In this document: piece after piece, positions 1-11,262 of the stretch
Numbering within the stretch: position 1 is the stretch's first letter
How the letters are laid out: each line of letters begins with the position of its first letter
DNA from: Prostheceraeus crozeri
Taxonomy: Eukaryota > Platyhelminthes > Polycladida > Euryleptidae
Assembly: GCA_907163375.1 (NCBI GenBank)
Contig: CAJQUW010010382.1
Coordinates: forward strand, 62,001-126,000
Direction: 5' to 3'
Length of the DNA stretch: 64,000 nucleotides
Notes under the pieces: generated by a model
Told to the model about the DNA's origin: nothing
Databases searched by the model: none
The model's input: only the letters and a program-made list of their open reading frames with translations
Translations under genes and position numbers: made by a program

Positions 1-1143
1 TTACTCTGCAATCTGATTGTATTGATTTACAAGGAGACCTGATGAATTTTCGGAACTGGTGTGTAAAATGGAAGCTTTCTCTAAACATCCAAAAATGTTG
101 TTTCGTGAATTTTTCTTTAAAACGTAAATTTGACATTTCTTATGATTATCACTTTGATGGCAATGTTATTAAAAAAGTTGATGAAATCAAGGATCTCGGG
201 GTTTATTTTACCAGCAATTTATTCTTCAACCGCCACATTTCTTTCATTGTTACTAAGTCGATTCGAATGCTTGGCTTTATTAAGCGTGCTACTCATTCTT
301 TCAAAGATATTTGTGTTTTCAAAGTTTTATATAATTAGTATGTTCGGTCCAACCTGGACTACTGCTCACAAGTATGGTCTCCAAAATGCAAAATGTGCTG
401 TGAATAAGATTGAGCGTATTCAAAAAGCTTTCGTCAGGTTCTTATGTTTTCACACTCGCATCATGTACAAAAGTGATAACTACGCTGTATTGTGCCATCA
501 TTTCCGCTTAACTACGCTCGCGCAGCGCAGGGAGATTTCAGACATTTTGCTATTTCACAAGATTGTCAATAGTGCAATCAGTTGCAATTGTTTGACATCA
601 GCTGTTTGACTTAAAGTGCCTGGTCGTATTACCAGGAATACTGGTATTTTTACTTCAAAAAGAAAAAGTCGCTTACTCTTACGCAAACATGCTTTCTTCC
701 CGAGGACATTTTGAGTGTAAACAAATTCAAAGAAATTGACGTTTCCAGTGCATCTCTTTCTACAGTAAAAAGGTTTCTGATATAACATTTCACATAATTT
801 TTTCGGTTTTTTTTGTTAGGTATCTTTTTTCTTATTGTCATGTATTTTAGGTAGGTACATTTACAGTATATCTGGTTTTTAATGTCTCACCTTTATTCTG
901 GTAATCTGTTGTATTTCATTAGTATTTGAAAAATGCTATGTATTTTTCTACTATGTCTTTTATCAAGTATATTTGTTCATACTGTAATATGTTTCAGATA
1001 CTTGTATATTTTCAGTATCTGGTTATCTATTGTCTCATTTTTATTCTGGTAATGTTGTAATCTGTATATCATTCGCATCTGATGACTGTAATTGGCATCC
1101 AGCTGTTGTCATCATTTTGAATAAATACAAAATACAAAAACAA
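1..1143 (+). pseudogene. LINE reverse transcriptase C-terminus and 3' end (5' part outside window)
   Basis: The frame at 42-338 gives 98 residues typical of the region just after the RT palm in jockey/CR1-like LINEs: a W-x-x-x-W-K-L-S-L-N-like start (a variant of the usual 'LNxxKT' motif), then a 'DLGVYFTSNLFFNRHI' block. The reading continues in another frame (from about 340), where 'DYCSQVW'-like coding is visible, and then breaks repeatedly. Several hundred bases of noncoding 3' sequence follow, ending in an A-rich tail with 'aataaatacaaaatacaaaaac' character near 1120-1143, which I read as the LINE 3' end. The protein would have been part of a target-primed reverse transcriptase. It is dead: frameshifts and stops, with the left part outside the window. 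Clade is inferred. Confidence 0.7.
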
Positions 1144-1744
1144 AGGGATAGTAGGATTCCATAGCATATAAAAGACAACTATATGAAAGAGGCATCAAAG
1201 ACATATTAGAGATATATTTAATTAAGCTCTAGCTCGACTTGTAGTCAATTGTCTGCATATCCGTTTAGATTACAATGACTGTAATGAGACCGTCAGAGAG
1301 CAATCAATTTTAAAAAGTTCAATGGCATTAATGTAAACAGATCGGAATTAATGAAAAACAGCATGGATCATTAATAACTAAAATTATCTAAATCTAATTT
1401 TGCTATTTTTGGTCTTATGTTATATCAATTTGAATACTTCTGTTGCATCATTATCAGGATAGCGAATTTGACCTAAAATGAATAGCGTATACCATCAGTT
1501 TATTGTTTTGATGATGCACAGCATTCGAAAGGCAACAACATTTTTGGATCAGCTGCATTTTCACAGGCAACAAAAATGAAATTAGTACGAATAATAACCC
1601 CATCCAGGGATGTTTGTCTACAATCGTTGACTAGAAGATGCCTGGGAGGTTGAATTTCCTAAGAATGAATGTAAACTATGCTCAGTAGAACATCGATGTT
1701 TCATCACTTTGAGCGAACTATTATGTAGACTGAATCAGAGTCTG
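1144..1744. other. Unannotated AT-rich spacer
   Basis: No convincing ORF, repeat or RNA gene was seen. It is the host-side flank into which the LINE at 1765-5833 inserted; the first copy of that element's target-site duplication follows at 1745-1764. Confidence 0.5.
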
Positions 1745-1764
1745 TATATTCTACCTGTCCGATG
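1745..1764. repeat. LINE target-site duplication, left copy
   Basis: The 20 bases tatattctacctgtccgatg are repeated exactly at 5834-5853, on either side of the LINE. Exact identity over 20 bp suggests a fairly recent insertion. Confidence 0.9.
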
Positions 1765-2382
1765 TTCATCGATCATTCTTGGCATCTATCTTGAATTTTA
1801 TATCATAGTGCTCCTTGTGCTCTAGTCTACGTACATCATCGTTGTGTTTGCTTCATCTCAAGTATACTCATTCGACAACTGGATTATAATTTGTGTTACA
1901 TCATCTTCGTATCCGCTAGTGAGTTGTTATCCACACTTATTCATCACTTGGTCAAGTCACGTAATACGGTGTCCGCAGGCTGTGCTTCTTAATTAAGCAT
2001 AAACGCGATCTCGAACAACACATTAATCCATAGAAATAAAGTGTTTATCTGAAGTTCGCTAGAATGGAAATTGACTTTAGGGTCGCGGCACATCCGGGGG
2101 AACTAAGTTGGGGCATGAAGAACCAATTAAAAGCTTCGATTTACTCATGTGACTGATTCTAACCCAATGATAGAGACGTTGGCAGGTGCATCTAAGTGAA
2201 AATGCGTGCGATTTATGTGCCGTTATTGTGCATTGCATGAAGCTTAATTTCCATTCTAGAGGGTTTATTGTTGTCAATTTCTATGCATTAATCATTGGTG
2301 CTGTAGTCGTGTGTTTGCTGCGTCTGGCTTGAACATCGGATACCTTTGGTTCGATTCTGCTTAATCAGTGTTACCATCGGAA
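1765..2382 (+). promoter_or_regulatory. LINE 5' UTR, presumed internal promoter region, with nested inverted repeats
   Basis: This noncoding stretch lies between the left target-site duplication and the ORF1 start. Jockey-type LINEs carry an internal promoter in this position, so promoter function is an inference from the family. Two nested inverted repeats are visible: an exact 14-bp pair at 2059-2072 and 2246-2259, and outside it a 16-bp pair with one mismatch at 2022-2037 and 2277-2292. No coding potential was recognised. Confidence 0.5.
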
Positions 2383-3111
2383 ATGTCTGAGTTGATTGAT
2401 CTTGGAGATGAAGAACTTAGAACTGCCGCACGCAAGCAAAGTGTTACAAAACAACAACTTGTTGACGTGATTTTGAGGTTGCGGCAACAAGGTCAAAATG
2501 AACTCATGAAAATAGATTGGTAAAATAGAAAAGGTTTGAGCCTTTATTTAATCAAGTATCTGTACTGACGACCAGGTACACAGAATTGAATGAGCGTTTT
2601 ATGAAGTTGCACAGTGAATACAGTAAATTAAAAATGATAATAACGATCTTTCAGGGGAAGAACTTATCGCTGAAATCGAGGAGCGACGATACAAAAGAAA
2701 ATTCCTCATTATTTCAGGACTTCCAGAACCATTCGAAGGTACAGTTGTTGAAAGGCAGAATGCTGATAAGGAAACGTTGCAGGATGTGGCTGAAAGTCTT
2801 GGGATATCATTTCTGAATCTCACTCTTGTAAAAAAACTTGTTAACATCAACTCCGGTAAACCTCGACTACTTAGATTTAAATGTGATGACGAGACAAAAA
2901 GAATGACTATGTTGAAAAATGCTAAGTCACTTCGCAGTTCTGCAGAATACGATAAGTGTCTATTTTTCCCGATCGAACAAAGCAGCAACGGTTAAAATGG
3001 AAAGCCCTATCTGAAGATCTGAAATCTCAGCGACAAGCAGGCGAGGCTGTGGTCATTTTTCGCAATCGAATTGTTGCCAGATCGGATTTTGCGAAGCGAA
3101 ATTTTCATTAA
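2383..3111 (+). pseudogene. LINE ORF1 protein (nucleic-acid-binding, broken)
   Basis: The start is ATG at 2383 (context ggaaATGt), giving 'MSELIDLGDEELRTAARKQS' and then a stop at 2521. From about 2655 another frame encodes a charged 'EERRYKRKFLIISGLPEPFE' block, typical of LINE ORF1 proteins, followed by an 'LGISF...GKPRLLRFKC' block. After one more frameshift near 2970 comes a 'DRTKQQRLKWKALSEDLKSQ' helix and 'VVIFRNRIVARSDF', ending at TAA 3109-3111. This matches the RNA-binding and C-terminal region of ORF1 proteins that coat LINE RNA. At least one stop and two frameshifts are needed, so the gene is dead. Placement just before ORF2 supports the call. Confidence 0.75.
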
Positions 3112-3137
3112 ATATTTTACCAAAACAAATTAGCAAT

Positions 3138-5547
3138 GTGAACATGTGCAGTTATCCCATAATTTCTCCATCGAATGTGCAATCCTTACCATCAAAAATT
3201 AATGAACTTCGTATTGTATGCAGCATCCGACGACCTGATGTTTTTTGTCTCACTGAGTCATGGTTACATTCAGATATTGAAGACTGCGTGTTCGATTTGC
3301 CGGATTATATTATTTATCGTAACGATAGACCGACACGTAAAGGTGGAGGAACTGTAATGTATGTCCGCAAGAGCATTACTTCATTGCATATTTCCATTGA
3401 TTATCCTTTTCCCGACAATGTTTCTACAACACTTGTGAAGTTGGCGTCGTTTCGTCTGTATGTATTATGCATATATGCACCACCTTCTTGTAATACCTTT
3501 CAATTGACTTCAATTATTGACTATTTATGCTCATTGTACGATAGAATACTTGGCGTTGATGTTGACTTTGATTTCATAATTGTTGGAGATACCAATAATT
3601 TAGATACGTTTTTGCTATGCAATGACTTATGTCTTATTGACTATGTGAAGTCCCCAACTCGTAAATCTCGAATCTTGGATCATATTTTGGTCTCTAGACA
3701 ATTGAATGACATTTATAGTACAGAAAATGTTGATTATGACTCACCTTTGGGTAAAGCTGATCATGTGATGTTAACCATTACACCTAATCTCTGTCATAGA
3801 AAACCCGATGGCGTTCAGTATTGTAATGTTTTTGATTTCCGTGAATCTTTTATGGATGATTTAAGAAACATGTTGGATGAACATGATTGGTCATATATGT
3901 ATAAAGAAATCGACGTTGATTTGAAGTGGACAATATTCCGTGATACTTTATTATATTATATGAATGCATGCATTCCGCAGTATACTGTAACAATGTCTAC
4001 ACGAGATAAAGAATGGATGTCACCATTTGTAAAAATGCTCATAAATAAGAGGTGGGATGCGTATCGCTGCAATGATTGGCAAAAGTATAATTATTACAAA
4101 GGAAAAGTTCGGAAAGAAATAATAAAAGCTAAAATTGCTTGGGCTAACCGTCTGAAAGCAAAGTCCAATGGAATTTGGAAAGTTCTGGCCTCTTACTTAG
4201 GTCGAGATAGGAAAAAACATGATTTGGACAATCTTATCGAAGAACATGGTGGCCTTGAAAATACCCTGTCATTGATAGCGAATAATTTCTATGCTTCTCA
4301 GAATCACTCACCCGTGAACTCAATGCTTAGCGAAATGATCGATGATGACTGGCATGTGGATGTGAGTGCAGCTGATGTGATGAGACATCTGTCCGCTGTA
4401 AATGCCAGCAAAAGCTCTGGTGATGAATTGATACCTTAACGTGTATATAAAGAGCTTGCATCTTGTATTGCACAGCCTCTGAGCAGTATTATGCAGGCCT
4501 CAATTGACACTCGAATCTTCCCTCAAAAATGGAAAGAATCGGTAGTCATTCCAGTACTCAAGACGAAACCGGTGACCTTACAGCAATTACGCCCGATATC
4601 GCTGACCTCGATCCCATCAAAAATTTTAGAAAAAATAGTGTTAGAAAAAATGAGAAAATGCCTGGAAGCACTTTTCGGGAACGAACAACATGGATTTCGT
4701 AGAAATTCATCAACAACAACGGCTCTGATTGCTATTATGGAAGCCCTAACGGAGAATTATGACAACGAACATTATTGTGGCTCGGTTTTATTAACAGTGG
4801 ACTTTCAAAAAGCATTCGATTTCATTAATCATGATTTATTTATTGAAAAATTGTTGAATTTCGAATTACCAAAAGGATTCGTACTATGGATCAAAGATTA
4901 TCTATAAGGACGAAGTGCTCGGGTCAAGGTCAAAGGTCACTGCTCTGATTCTTATAAAATTGTATCAGGTGTCTGTCAGGGCACTGTGCTTGCCCCTTTT
5001 CTATTTTCAGTGTTTATCAGTGATCTAAAGTGCACGTTGTTAACTACTTGTGCCGTGAAATACGCCGATGATCTTTCTCTTGTATTGCCAATATGCTACT
5101 CCGATTCTAATAAAATATCAGCTTTCATTAATCAGGAGATTGAAAATGTGCAAGTATGGTGTGTTAGTAATGAATGATCTGAAGCTCAACGCATCGAAAT
5201 CTAAAAGTGTAATATGTGATAAAAGGCATTTAAATGTGTACCAGTTACCTTTTGAAGTTGTAGAAAGTGTAAATATTTTGGGCGTCATTGTCACATGTGA
5301 TTTAAGCTGGATGATGCATGTAGGTAAAATTACCTCAACTGTAAATAAGCGATTTTATACACTTCGTAGAATGAGACTGTATTTTAAACATCACGAACTC
5401 CATCAATTGTACAATAGTTTTATTAGATCTGTAATAGATTATGTATGTCCTTGTCTCGTTGGATTGAACATTACACTGTCCAAGACACTTTCAAAAATTG
5501 ATAGAAGAGCTCACAGGATCATTTTCCAAGATGACAACCCCGTTTGA
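3138..5547 (+). pseudogene. LINE ORF2: APE endonuclease plus reverse transcriptase (two stops, one frameshift)
   Basis: The ORF opens at ATG 3138. Residues 1-215 form an APE-type endonuclease: N in 'SPSNVQSL', catalytic E in 'LTESWL', a 'RKGGGTVMYV' turn, 'GDTNNLD' in place of the usual GDFN, and 'ADHVML' for the final SDH-type histidine. In-frame TAA stops fall at 4437-4439 and 4905-4907. The RT fingers and palm follow: 'LRPISLTSIPSKILEKIV', 'QHGFRRNSSTTTALI', 'VDFQKAFDFINH', 'CQGTVLAPFLF' and the catalytic 'KYADD' near 5060. A +1 shift at about 5170 moves the thumb into another frame ('LKLNASKSKSVI', 'VNILGVIVTCDLSW'). The enzyme would nick genomic DNA and copy LINE RNA by target-primed reverse transcription. 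It is inactive as it stands. Confidence 0.9.
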
Positions 5548-5833
5548 AATTGCGCCGTTGATGAAATCACCCGTCGCTGAAATGTCACCAGTATAAAACT
5601 TTTCAAGAGCATAGCCACGAATAAAGATCACTCCCTTGCTCACCATGTGCCTCGTACACTTACTTTCAGCAAAAAAGTATGCTGTTCCATTGTGCAGAAC
5701 ATTGAAGCGGAAGCGATCCTTCTTTCCATTTACTGTTAACTTGATGAATGACAATTGTTGATAAATTCTCATTTTGTGATTATATGATGTTATATATGAT
5801 TTTCATTTCAAGAAATATACACTTATCTTATCT

Positions 5834-5853
5834 TATATTCTACCTGTCCGATG
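5834..5853. repeat. LINE target-site duplication, right copy
   Basis: Exact match to 1745-1764. It follows directly on the pentanucleotide tail of the LINE. Confidence 0.9.
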
Positions 5854-6648
5854 GCATTGCAAATGTCATGAATTATGCTAAAAAAAGCTTAGCAATATGC
5901 GCCATCGAGTTTGAGCAGTAGAGAAATTATAATTTACCTCAGGACTCCTTAAAACTAAAGAATCTCATCAAAGTTAAATATACCGGAAGGACGCTGTAGG
6001 TTACTCATTAATCAGCAGACTGTAAATATATACTGTAAATATATACTGTAAATTATACTGTAAATAATTTTTGAGGAAAATGACTGAAAAAGTTATGAAG
6101 TTAAAATCCATATATGAGATCAGGCAGTTATCATTTAGGCCCACATGGAAAGGATTTAACTTGCTTTTAAGGAAAAATGCTTTTGTTTCTACGAGTACAT
6201 TTTGCTGGATTTAATTATTTATTTCCCACCAGGTTTCTGGCGATACGTAACGCATTTCACTGTTTTTTTTTCAATAACCTTTTAAGTAACTCTTTGTCGA
6301 TCCAGATTATCCAGAAGTTTATTGTATTTTACGATAAGGGTTTTACATTCGTTCCCGTAGTCTTTGAATGACAGACTTATTTTCTTCGTCAATTGTGAAA
6401 TCGCACATGAAAAGTTAGCGACATCCTATTAAAATGGATTTTATAAATGTCCCTGACAAATAGAAATTTCACGAAAGAAATTTGACCCCTTACTTAATTC
6501 ATAAATAAACAAAAATACTAAATTCATCAATGAGCTCTTTCGTCCGTTCTATTTCATGTTGAACACGGAAGTGAATAAGAAATTAGCAGCATGACGATGT
6601 TAGTACAAAAAGATCAATAGTCAGTTAGTCACCAAGACATACGTAAAG
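5854..6648. other. Spacer with a short minisatellite
   Basis: No gene recognised. At 6019-6068 a roughly 13-bp unit (actgtaaatatat) is repeated about four times. The rest is AT-rich with no clear features. Confidence 0.5.
6019..6068. repeat. Minisatellite, ~13-bp unit, about 4 copies
   Basis: Units of the form actgtaaatatat follow each other head to tail, the last ones slightly degenerate. The array is short and has no apparent function. Confidence 0.75.
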
Positions 6649-6656
6649 TGAACAAG

Positions 6657-7176
6657 CACAGAATTAGATTGTTTAATCGTATCATTTTGCTAGAAGTGCA
6701 AACTGATTCAAAACGATGGCACATGCAGGAAATTGCTAAGTGGGCAAAAAGAAATTTTCAGTGCCTTACAGAAATAGAAAAATAGTCGTGCGTCGCTTGC
6801 GGATTGCTCTGAATTCCTTCAAAATGCTCCGGTCGCCACGACTCCTTCAGATTCGAAGAATTCAGATCATTGCGCAAAAGTTGTCTCGATAATGTTGGGC
6901 CCTCTGATCATTTTTAAAAAAGTTAGCAGGCGCATGAAAAAACGTTCACAAACTTCTGTAGAACTTGACATCGTCTGTGTCTCTTTGCTGTGTGATCCGG
7001 TTGACAACAGTCACTGAAACTTTGCACAACTTTGGTGTATTTAATGTTGAAGTGGCTGCTCATGGTTCGATTGCAATGGTATTTAGTCAGCAGACTGTGC
7101 CATTTCAATAACGTTGCATGTTCCAATGCTTCCCTTCTAGTCAAACGGAAGAAGAGACGACCTGTCTAATTCTGTG
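6657..7176. mobile_element. Family A non-autonomous TIR element (520 bp, 8-bp TSD)
   Basis: The ends are inverted: cacagaattaga on the left, and its reverse complement at the right end (tctaattctgtg). The 8-bp sequence tgaacaag flanks both sides (6649-6656 and 7177-7184). An 8-bp duplication with short TIRs fits the hAT or P superfamilies; there is no transposase. Related copies or fragments lie at 13075-13543 (reverse), 24036-24190, 36354-36870 and 61389-61487. The left ~220 bp is shared with family B (32052-33663). It sits at the 3' end of a GIY-YIG retroelement fragment on the minus strand. Confidence 0.85.
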
Positions 7177-7519
7177 TGAACAAGATATCTTTCTGTACAC
7201 AAAGTACGGGTGCGAACCGTTTAATGAACAATGCCTCGTATGGACAATAGCTGGAAATTACGAGGACGGAAAGCAATCTTAAAGCGATCCAGTGCGTCAT
7301 CAACATTGCAAAAACATAATTGAAGACGACGAGTGATGACACTAGATGCTGATTGCTGGCCGATTGGAGCGCGCTCGACAGCGGTTTGTGGTGTGAAGCC
7401 AATTGGGAACATGCTCACGAATTCTGTCACCGAGCCGCCTACCGGCTTTGCCGGTGTACTTGCTACTGCAAGTGAAAACTGTAGCAAGTACATCGGCAGA
7501 ACCGGTTTGCGGCTCGGTG
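7177..7519 (-). pseudogene. Penelope-like GIY-YIG fragment with an inverted partial copy
   Basis: On the minus strand 7466-7400 encodes 'YTGKAGRRLGDRIREHVPNW', the GIY-YIG core found near the C-terminus of Penelope-like elements. After frameshifts comes 'EALFIKRFAPVLCVQKDI', the usual end of this domain. On the plus strand 7481-7519 encodes a second, inverted copy of the same core ('SKYIGRTGLRLG'). The two copies form a hairpin with 39-bp arms and a 14-bp loop. The protein would be an RT-associated endonuclease; only a short degraded part remains. The minus-strand frame runs into the family A end, where cacagaattag supplies the stop. Confidence 0.72.
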
Positions 7520-7835
7520 CTTTTGTTTATTTATAGATAGAGACTTGTATAACTATTTTCAAAATGGAAATCCGATCCTAAATTTTGTCACCTTCACCCA
7601 CACAAAAGTGATAGTTTTGATTTTGTATAAATCTCTTTCATCTTTCTGACATAACTCATTGAGAGGGGAAATTCAATATTGTGTAGACACTCATACATGG
7701 CTCAACGTATTTGCATATAGAATCCTTTGAAACTTAGTTTGCCTACGAAGCTGTCATTTCAATATTTCCCATTCACATATGTTCCTTCATGTAGTTATTT
7801 GCATTCATAATTACATTCAGATTTATGTTCATTTG

Positions 7836-8230
7836 TTCAGGTCCCACACTGAGGTCAAAAAGTCCCAAAATTGACAAAAAAAATCAAAAATTTTGCAGTT
7901 TTTTAGATCTAGTGATATATAAGATCTAAATGCGACGTAACTTGGGGTTTGAAAACACTTATTGGGTCTGAAGCAACAACATACTAAAATTTGAGACGAT
8001 TTGAACAAGTTCTTCAGGTCCCACATTAAGATTAAAAAAGTCCCAAAAATTACAAAAACAAAAATATTGCAACGTTTTAGAAATGATTTTGCTTAAGGTC
8101 AAAATATGATGTAGCCTGGCGTTTGAAAACATACCCAAGGTCTGAAGAAACAATATGGTAAAATTTTAGACGATTTGGACATTTTCTTCTAGTTCAACAA
8201 CGATTTCTAAATCAGAGAAGAAAATTAAAA
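7836..8230 (+). repeat. Left inverted-repeat arm, two tandem units
   Basis: Two units begin at 7838 and 8015, each with caggtcccaca and then an 'aaaagtcccaaaa..tacaaaaa' block, a 'gatgtagc/gacgtaac' block and 'gacgatttg'. The second unit matches 11685-11876 on the opposite strand over about 190 bp. Confidence 0.8.
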
Positions 8231-8884
8231 TATTTTGTTTATGTTTACATTTTTTGAATTTGCGGGACTTTCATCTTTCCTTCAGCTGGATATCGATTTC
8301 TTGTGTTTTGATTTGTTATCTGGTGAGTATCGAAAATTCATACGTACAGTACAAGTGAATAGAGCTGAATTAATGAGAGTATAACTATCAATTGATCTAA
8401 TGTTTACCGAGTAGAACAAGAAACTTATTAATGAGACTAATAAGAAGGTAATGCCGTATTATAACTAGTTACTTGTACAGTACGTGTATCTCTCTGTGGC
8501 AATATATGGCGCTGCCATGTTTAGAAGATATTCAATACAAAGGCATACAGCCTTGTAGGTGCTGTCGCATGGCTGGTACTCGTATGGCTAAACAACTGGA
8601 ATGGCTTAGTATAAATTGAGTGATGAACAGTGATAAGGCTACAACTCTTCTGTCCATGAATGATTCAGCAAAAAAACAGCGGGTAGGAATCGACCATAGG
8701 TCCAGTGGCGCTCGCTGATCAGTGACTTAGTGCAATCGGCTACCCACTCATCTGTAAGGTAGCTGTAGTTTTTGGGATCTTATCCTTTTGGCTTTCTACT
8801 TCATCAAATATCAGTAATGTCTATCTTCTCTAAAAAATTACATCAGAATGAATTATAATGTCATTATGCTATGATTACTGATGT

Positions 8885-11262
8885 ATGTATACAAATTGTG
8901 TGCAGTGTGCTTCACGTTTGCAGGTAATGGCAAGTTCGTCGTCGGGGAACCTGCTCAGTACTCGAAGTGCAAGAATTGTTTGTCCTATACTAGGTGCGCA
9001 AACACGCTTGGATGATCTCCGGCTACCGACAAAGGGTGATGTTCTCTTACATTATCAATGCGTTCGCTTTGACCTCAGAAAAGATGAAGGCTCGAAAAAC
9101 GAACCGCAGGTCCAGTTTTTTGGATATCAAGAAGATATGGAATTATGCTAACATTCCAGCTATTACAGACAAAAGGATTATGTTCAAGTTGCGAGAGCTT
9201 CACAAGGAATACAACACTATTCTAAAGCATCCAACAGGACGAAAGGAATCCCCAGCTTACTTGAAGAGGTTGACACTATTCAAAAATGACTGTTCAAACT
9301 TGTTTGACATTGCTGCCTGCAAGTGTCACATCAAAGATTCAAACAATAAATGTCATTGTGATCTATCTCGAAAGGTAAGCTATGAAAAGCTTGTGCTAAA
9401 TACGAAAACATCTCTCCTCTAGCGTTTTATTTTATTCCTTGCAGGTTCCAACAGAAGAAAAGGCCTTTTTACATGATCAGAGGACAGCCCGGCAGATGGT
9501 GATTGGCGCACTGGACCGATCGACAACGAGAAGGAGGAACCTACGATCTAAAAGAAACGAGTATGAGAAAAGTCTGAGGTCACAGCCACAGTCTTCAAAG
9601 GATTCCATCATGGATCTAGATATGGACTTGGACATTGATATGTCACTATTGGCTGATAATTCTGCTGATGAGGATGAAGCTGACATCTTGTGGCAGCCTC
9701 CACGTTACGCATCGATCCCTAAGTCGAATTCTGAACAATTCCGATTGCATCTTCCAACAGTGGCTTTATGTGCTGATCGCTATAGCGTACCGGATCGCCA
9801 GACAGCTGCTCTTGTTAGTGCTACTCTGCGAGATGTGAGCCAAGGCGATTCAGATACTTCCTCTATTATTGACAGATCAAAGATAAGCAGAGAACGAAGG
9901 ATGCTGAGAACCAATCTGATTTCCAATGCTTTTCATCAGCTGCGACAGAGAAGTTTAAGAGGTCTCTTCTTTGATGGAAGGAAGGATAAAACTTTATCCT
10001 GGGTAGAAGTTGAGGGCATTTCAAAGAAGGTCGTGTCAGTCGATGAGCACATCACACTACTTGAAGCACCAGGATCTCATTATCTCGGTCACTTTACGGC
10101 AGAAAGCGGAAACGCGATCTCAATCAAGTCAGGAATTTTCGAATTTTTGACTGACGAAAATGATATTTCTTTGGAAGATGTGGTTGCTGTAGGTTGTGAT
10201 TCTACAAATGTCAATACCGGACAGAATGGTGGTGTAATTCGAATGATTGAAAGTGAGCTACAACATCCCGTTCAGTGGTTGATTTGTATGCTTCATATTA
10301 ACGAGCTTCCTCTCCGACATTTTTTTCTACATCTCGATGGAGCCAGCACTGGTCCAGGCTCTTTCAGCGGTCCTCTCGGCAAATCCTTAAAGGACTGTGG
10401 AAGGAAGTCCATTGTTCTATTCGAGCCGATTCCATTCAACTTCAGTCTTGATTTGTCCCATGTCAGAGATCGATTGAGCAGTGATCAAAAGTTTTTGTGG
10501 GATCTCTGCCGTGGCATAGCGGACGGTGTCTGTTCCACAAATTTAGCCCATCGTGATCCAGGAAACTTGAGCCTGTCTCGATGGTTGACAATGGCAAACC
10601 GCATCCTGCGTCTATACGTCGCGACAGAAAGACCATCCACAAACCTTGACATCCTCGCAAAATTCATTATGACAGTGTACGCTCCAGTCTGGTTTGAGAC
10701 GAAGTGCATGCCGTCTTGCACTGACGGCGCGAGACATTTTTTCTCCCTTGTTGAGAAATCAAGGTATTTGCCGCATGAGTTACGTGAAATCATTGATCCG
10801 GATCTGAAGCGGAACGGATACTTCGCCAACCAGGAAAACATCCTCCTCTCTATGATTTGTGATGTTGATGACAACATCAGAACCTTGGGATATCGCAGAA
10901 TTGAAAAAGTCAGAGAAGACTCCGTGTTGCGTTCCCAAACAGCTGTGCGCACTTTCCAAGTTCCAGAAATAAATCTCGCAGCATATAGTTATCATGAGTT
11001 GATCAACTGGACTGCCGAGTCACAGAGATACTCTCCTCCCATGTTATCCATGGTGCCTGACGTCACGATCCGTGAACTCGCAAAGGAGAGCTCTCCACAG
11101 GATCTCGCAGAAATCATGCAATACCCTTGCCACTCACAGTGTGTTGAGCGTGGAGTCAAAATGACGACAGCTGCTTCGGTATGTAGAGGTGATCGTCGAG
11201 ATACAAACAAAGATTTTGTCTCGAAAGAAGATGGACAGGTTCAATACGAAGAAAGAGTTTAG
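8885..11262 (+). CDS. Unassigned transposase-like protein (two exons, RNase H-like DDE candidate)
   Basis: Exon 1 is about 8885-9374 and the main exon 9445-11262, joined by a 70-bp intron with clean borders (aaag|gtaagc at 9374/9375, ttgcag|gttcc at 9444/9445, phase 0). Exon 1 changes frame between about 9060 and 9150. The frame from 8885 carries 'LPTKGDVLLHYQ'; the frame from 8994 carries 'KKIWNYANIPA' and 'LFDIAACKC'. Exon 2 has an acidic stretch (residues ~58-83), then 'FFDGRKDKTL' (D179), 'VGCDSTNVNTG' (D254), 'CMLHINELPLRH' (C-x2-H) and, near the end, 'PCHSQCVERGVKMTTAAS' (E570). D, D, C-x2-H, E resembles the order in hAT transposases, but the family is not one I can name. A frameshift near 11190 hides a tail with 'RFNTKKEF'. 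It appears recently active, slightly damaged. Confidence 0.7.
9375..9444 (+). other. Spliceosomal intron in the transposase-like gene
   Basis: It starts gtaagc and ends with a pyrimidine-rich tract, 'ttttattttattccttgcag'. Removing it keeps phase 0 and joins 'LSRK' to 'VPTEEKAFLHDQ'. This supports a spliced eukaryotic gene. Confidence 0.75.

Larger units (their letters stand above)
1765..5833 (+). mobile_element. Nearly full-length two-ORF LINE (jockey/CR1-like group) with 20-bp target-site duplication
   Basis: The element is bounded by an exact 20-bp direct repeat, tatattctacctgtccgatg, at 1745-1764 and 5834-5853. Inside are, in order, a ~620-bp 5' UTR, ORF1 (2383-3111), a 26-bp spacer, ORF2 with APE endonuclease and RT (3138-5547), and a 3' UTR ending in a short (atctt)-type repeat at 5820-5833. 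Exact flanking duplication plus this order indicates a complete target-primed insertion of about 4.07 kb. ORF2 has since gained two in-frame stops and a frameshift, so the copy is not autonomous. A related copy lies at 62422-64000. Confidence 0.88.

Noticed and set aside
2599..2988. 129-codon minus-strand frame
   Set aside because: Antisense shadow of the LINE ORF1.
6923..7144. Open frame on the minus strand inside family A
   Set aside because: Not conserved as an open frame in the other family A copies; the element appears non-coding.
10485..10952. 155-codon minus-strand frame
   Set aside because: Shadow of the transposase-like gene on the plus strand.
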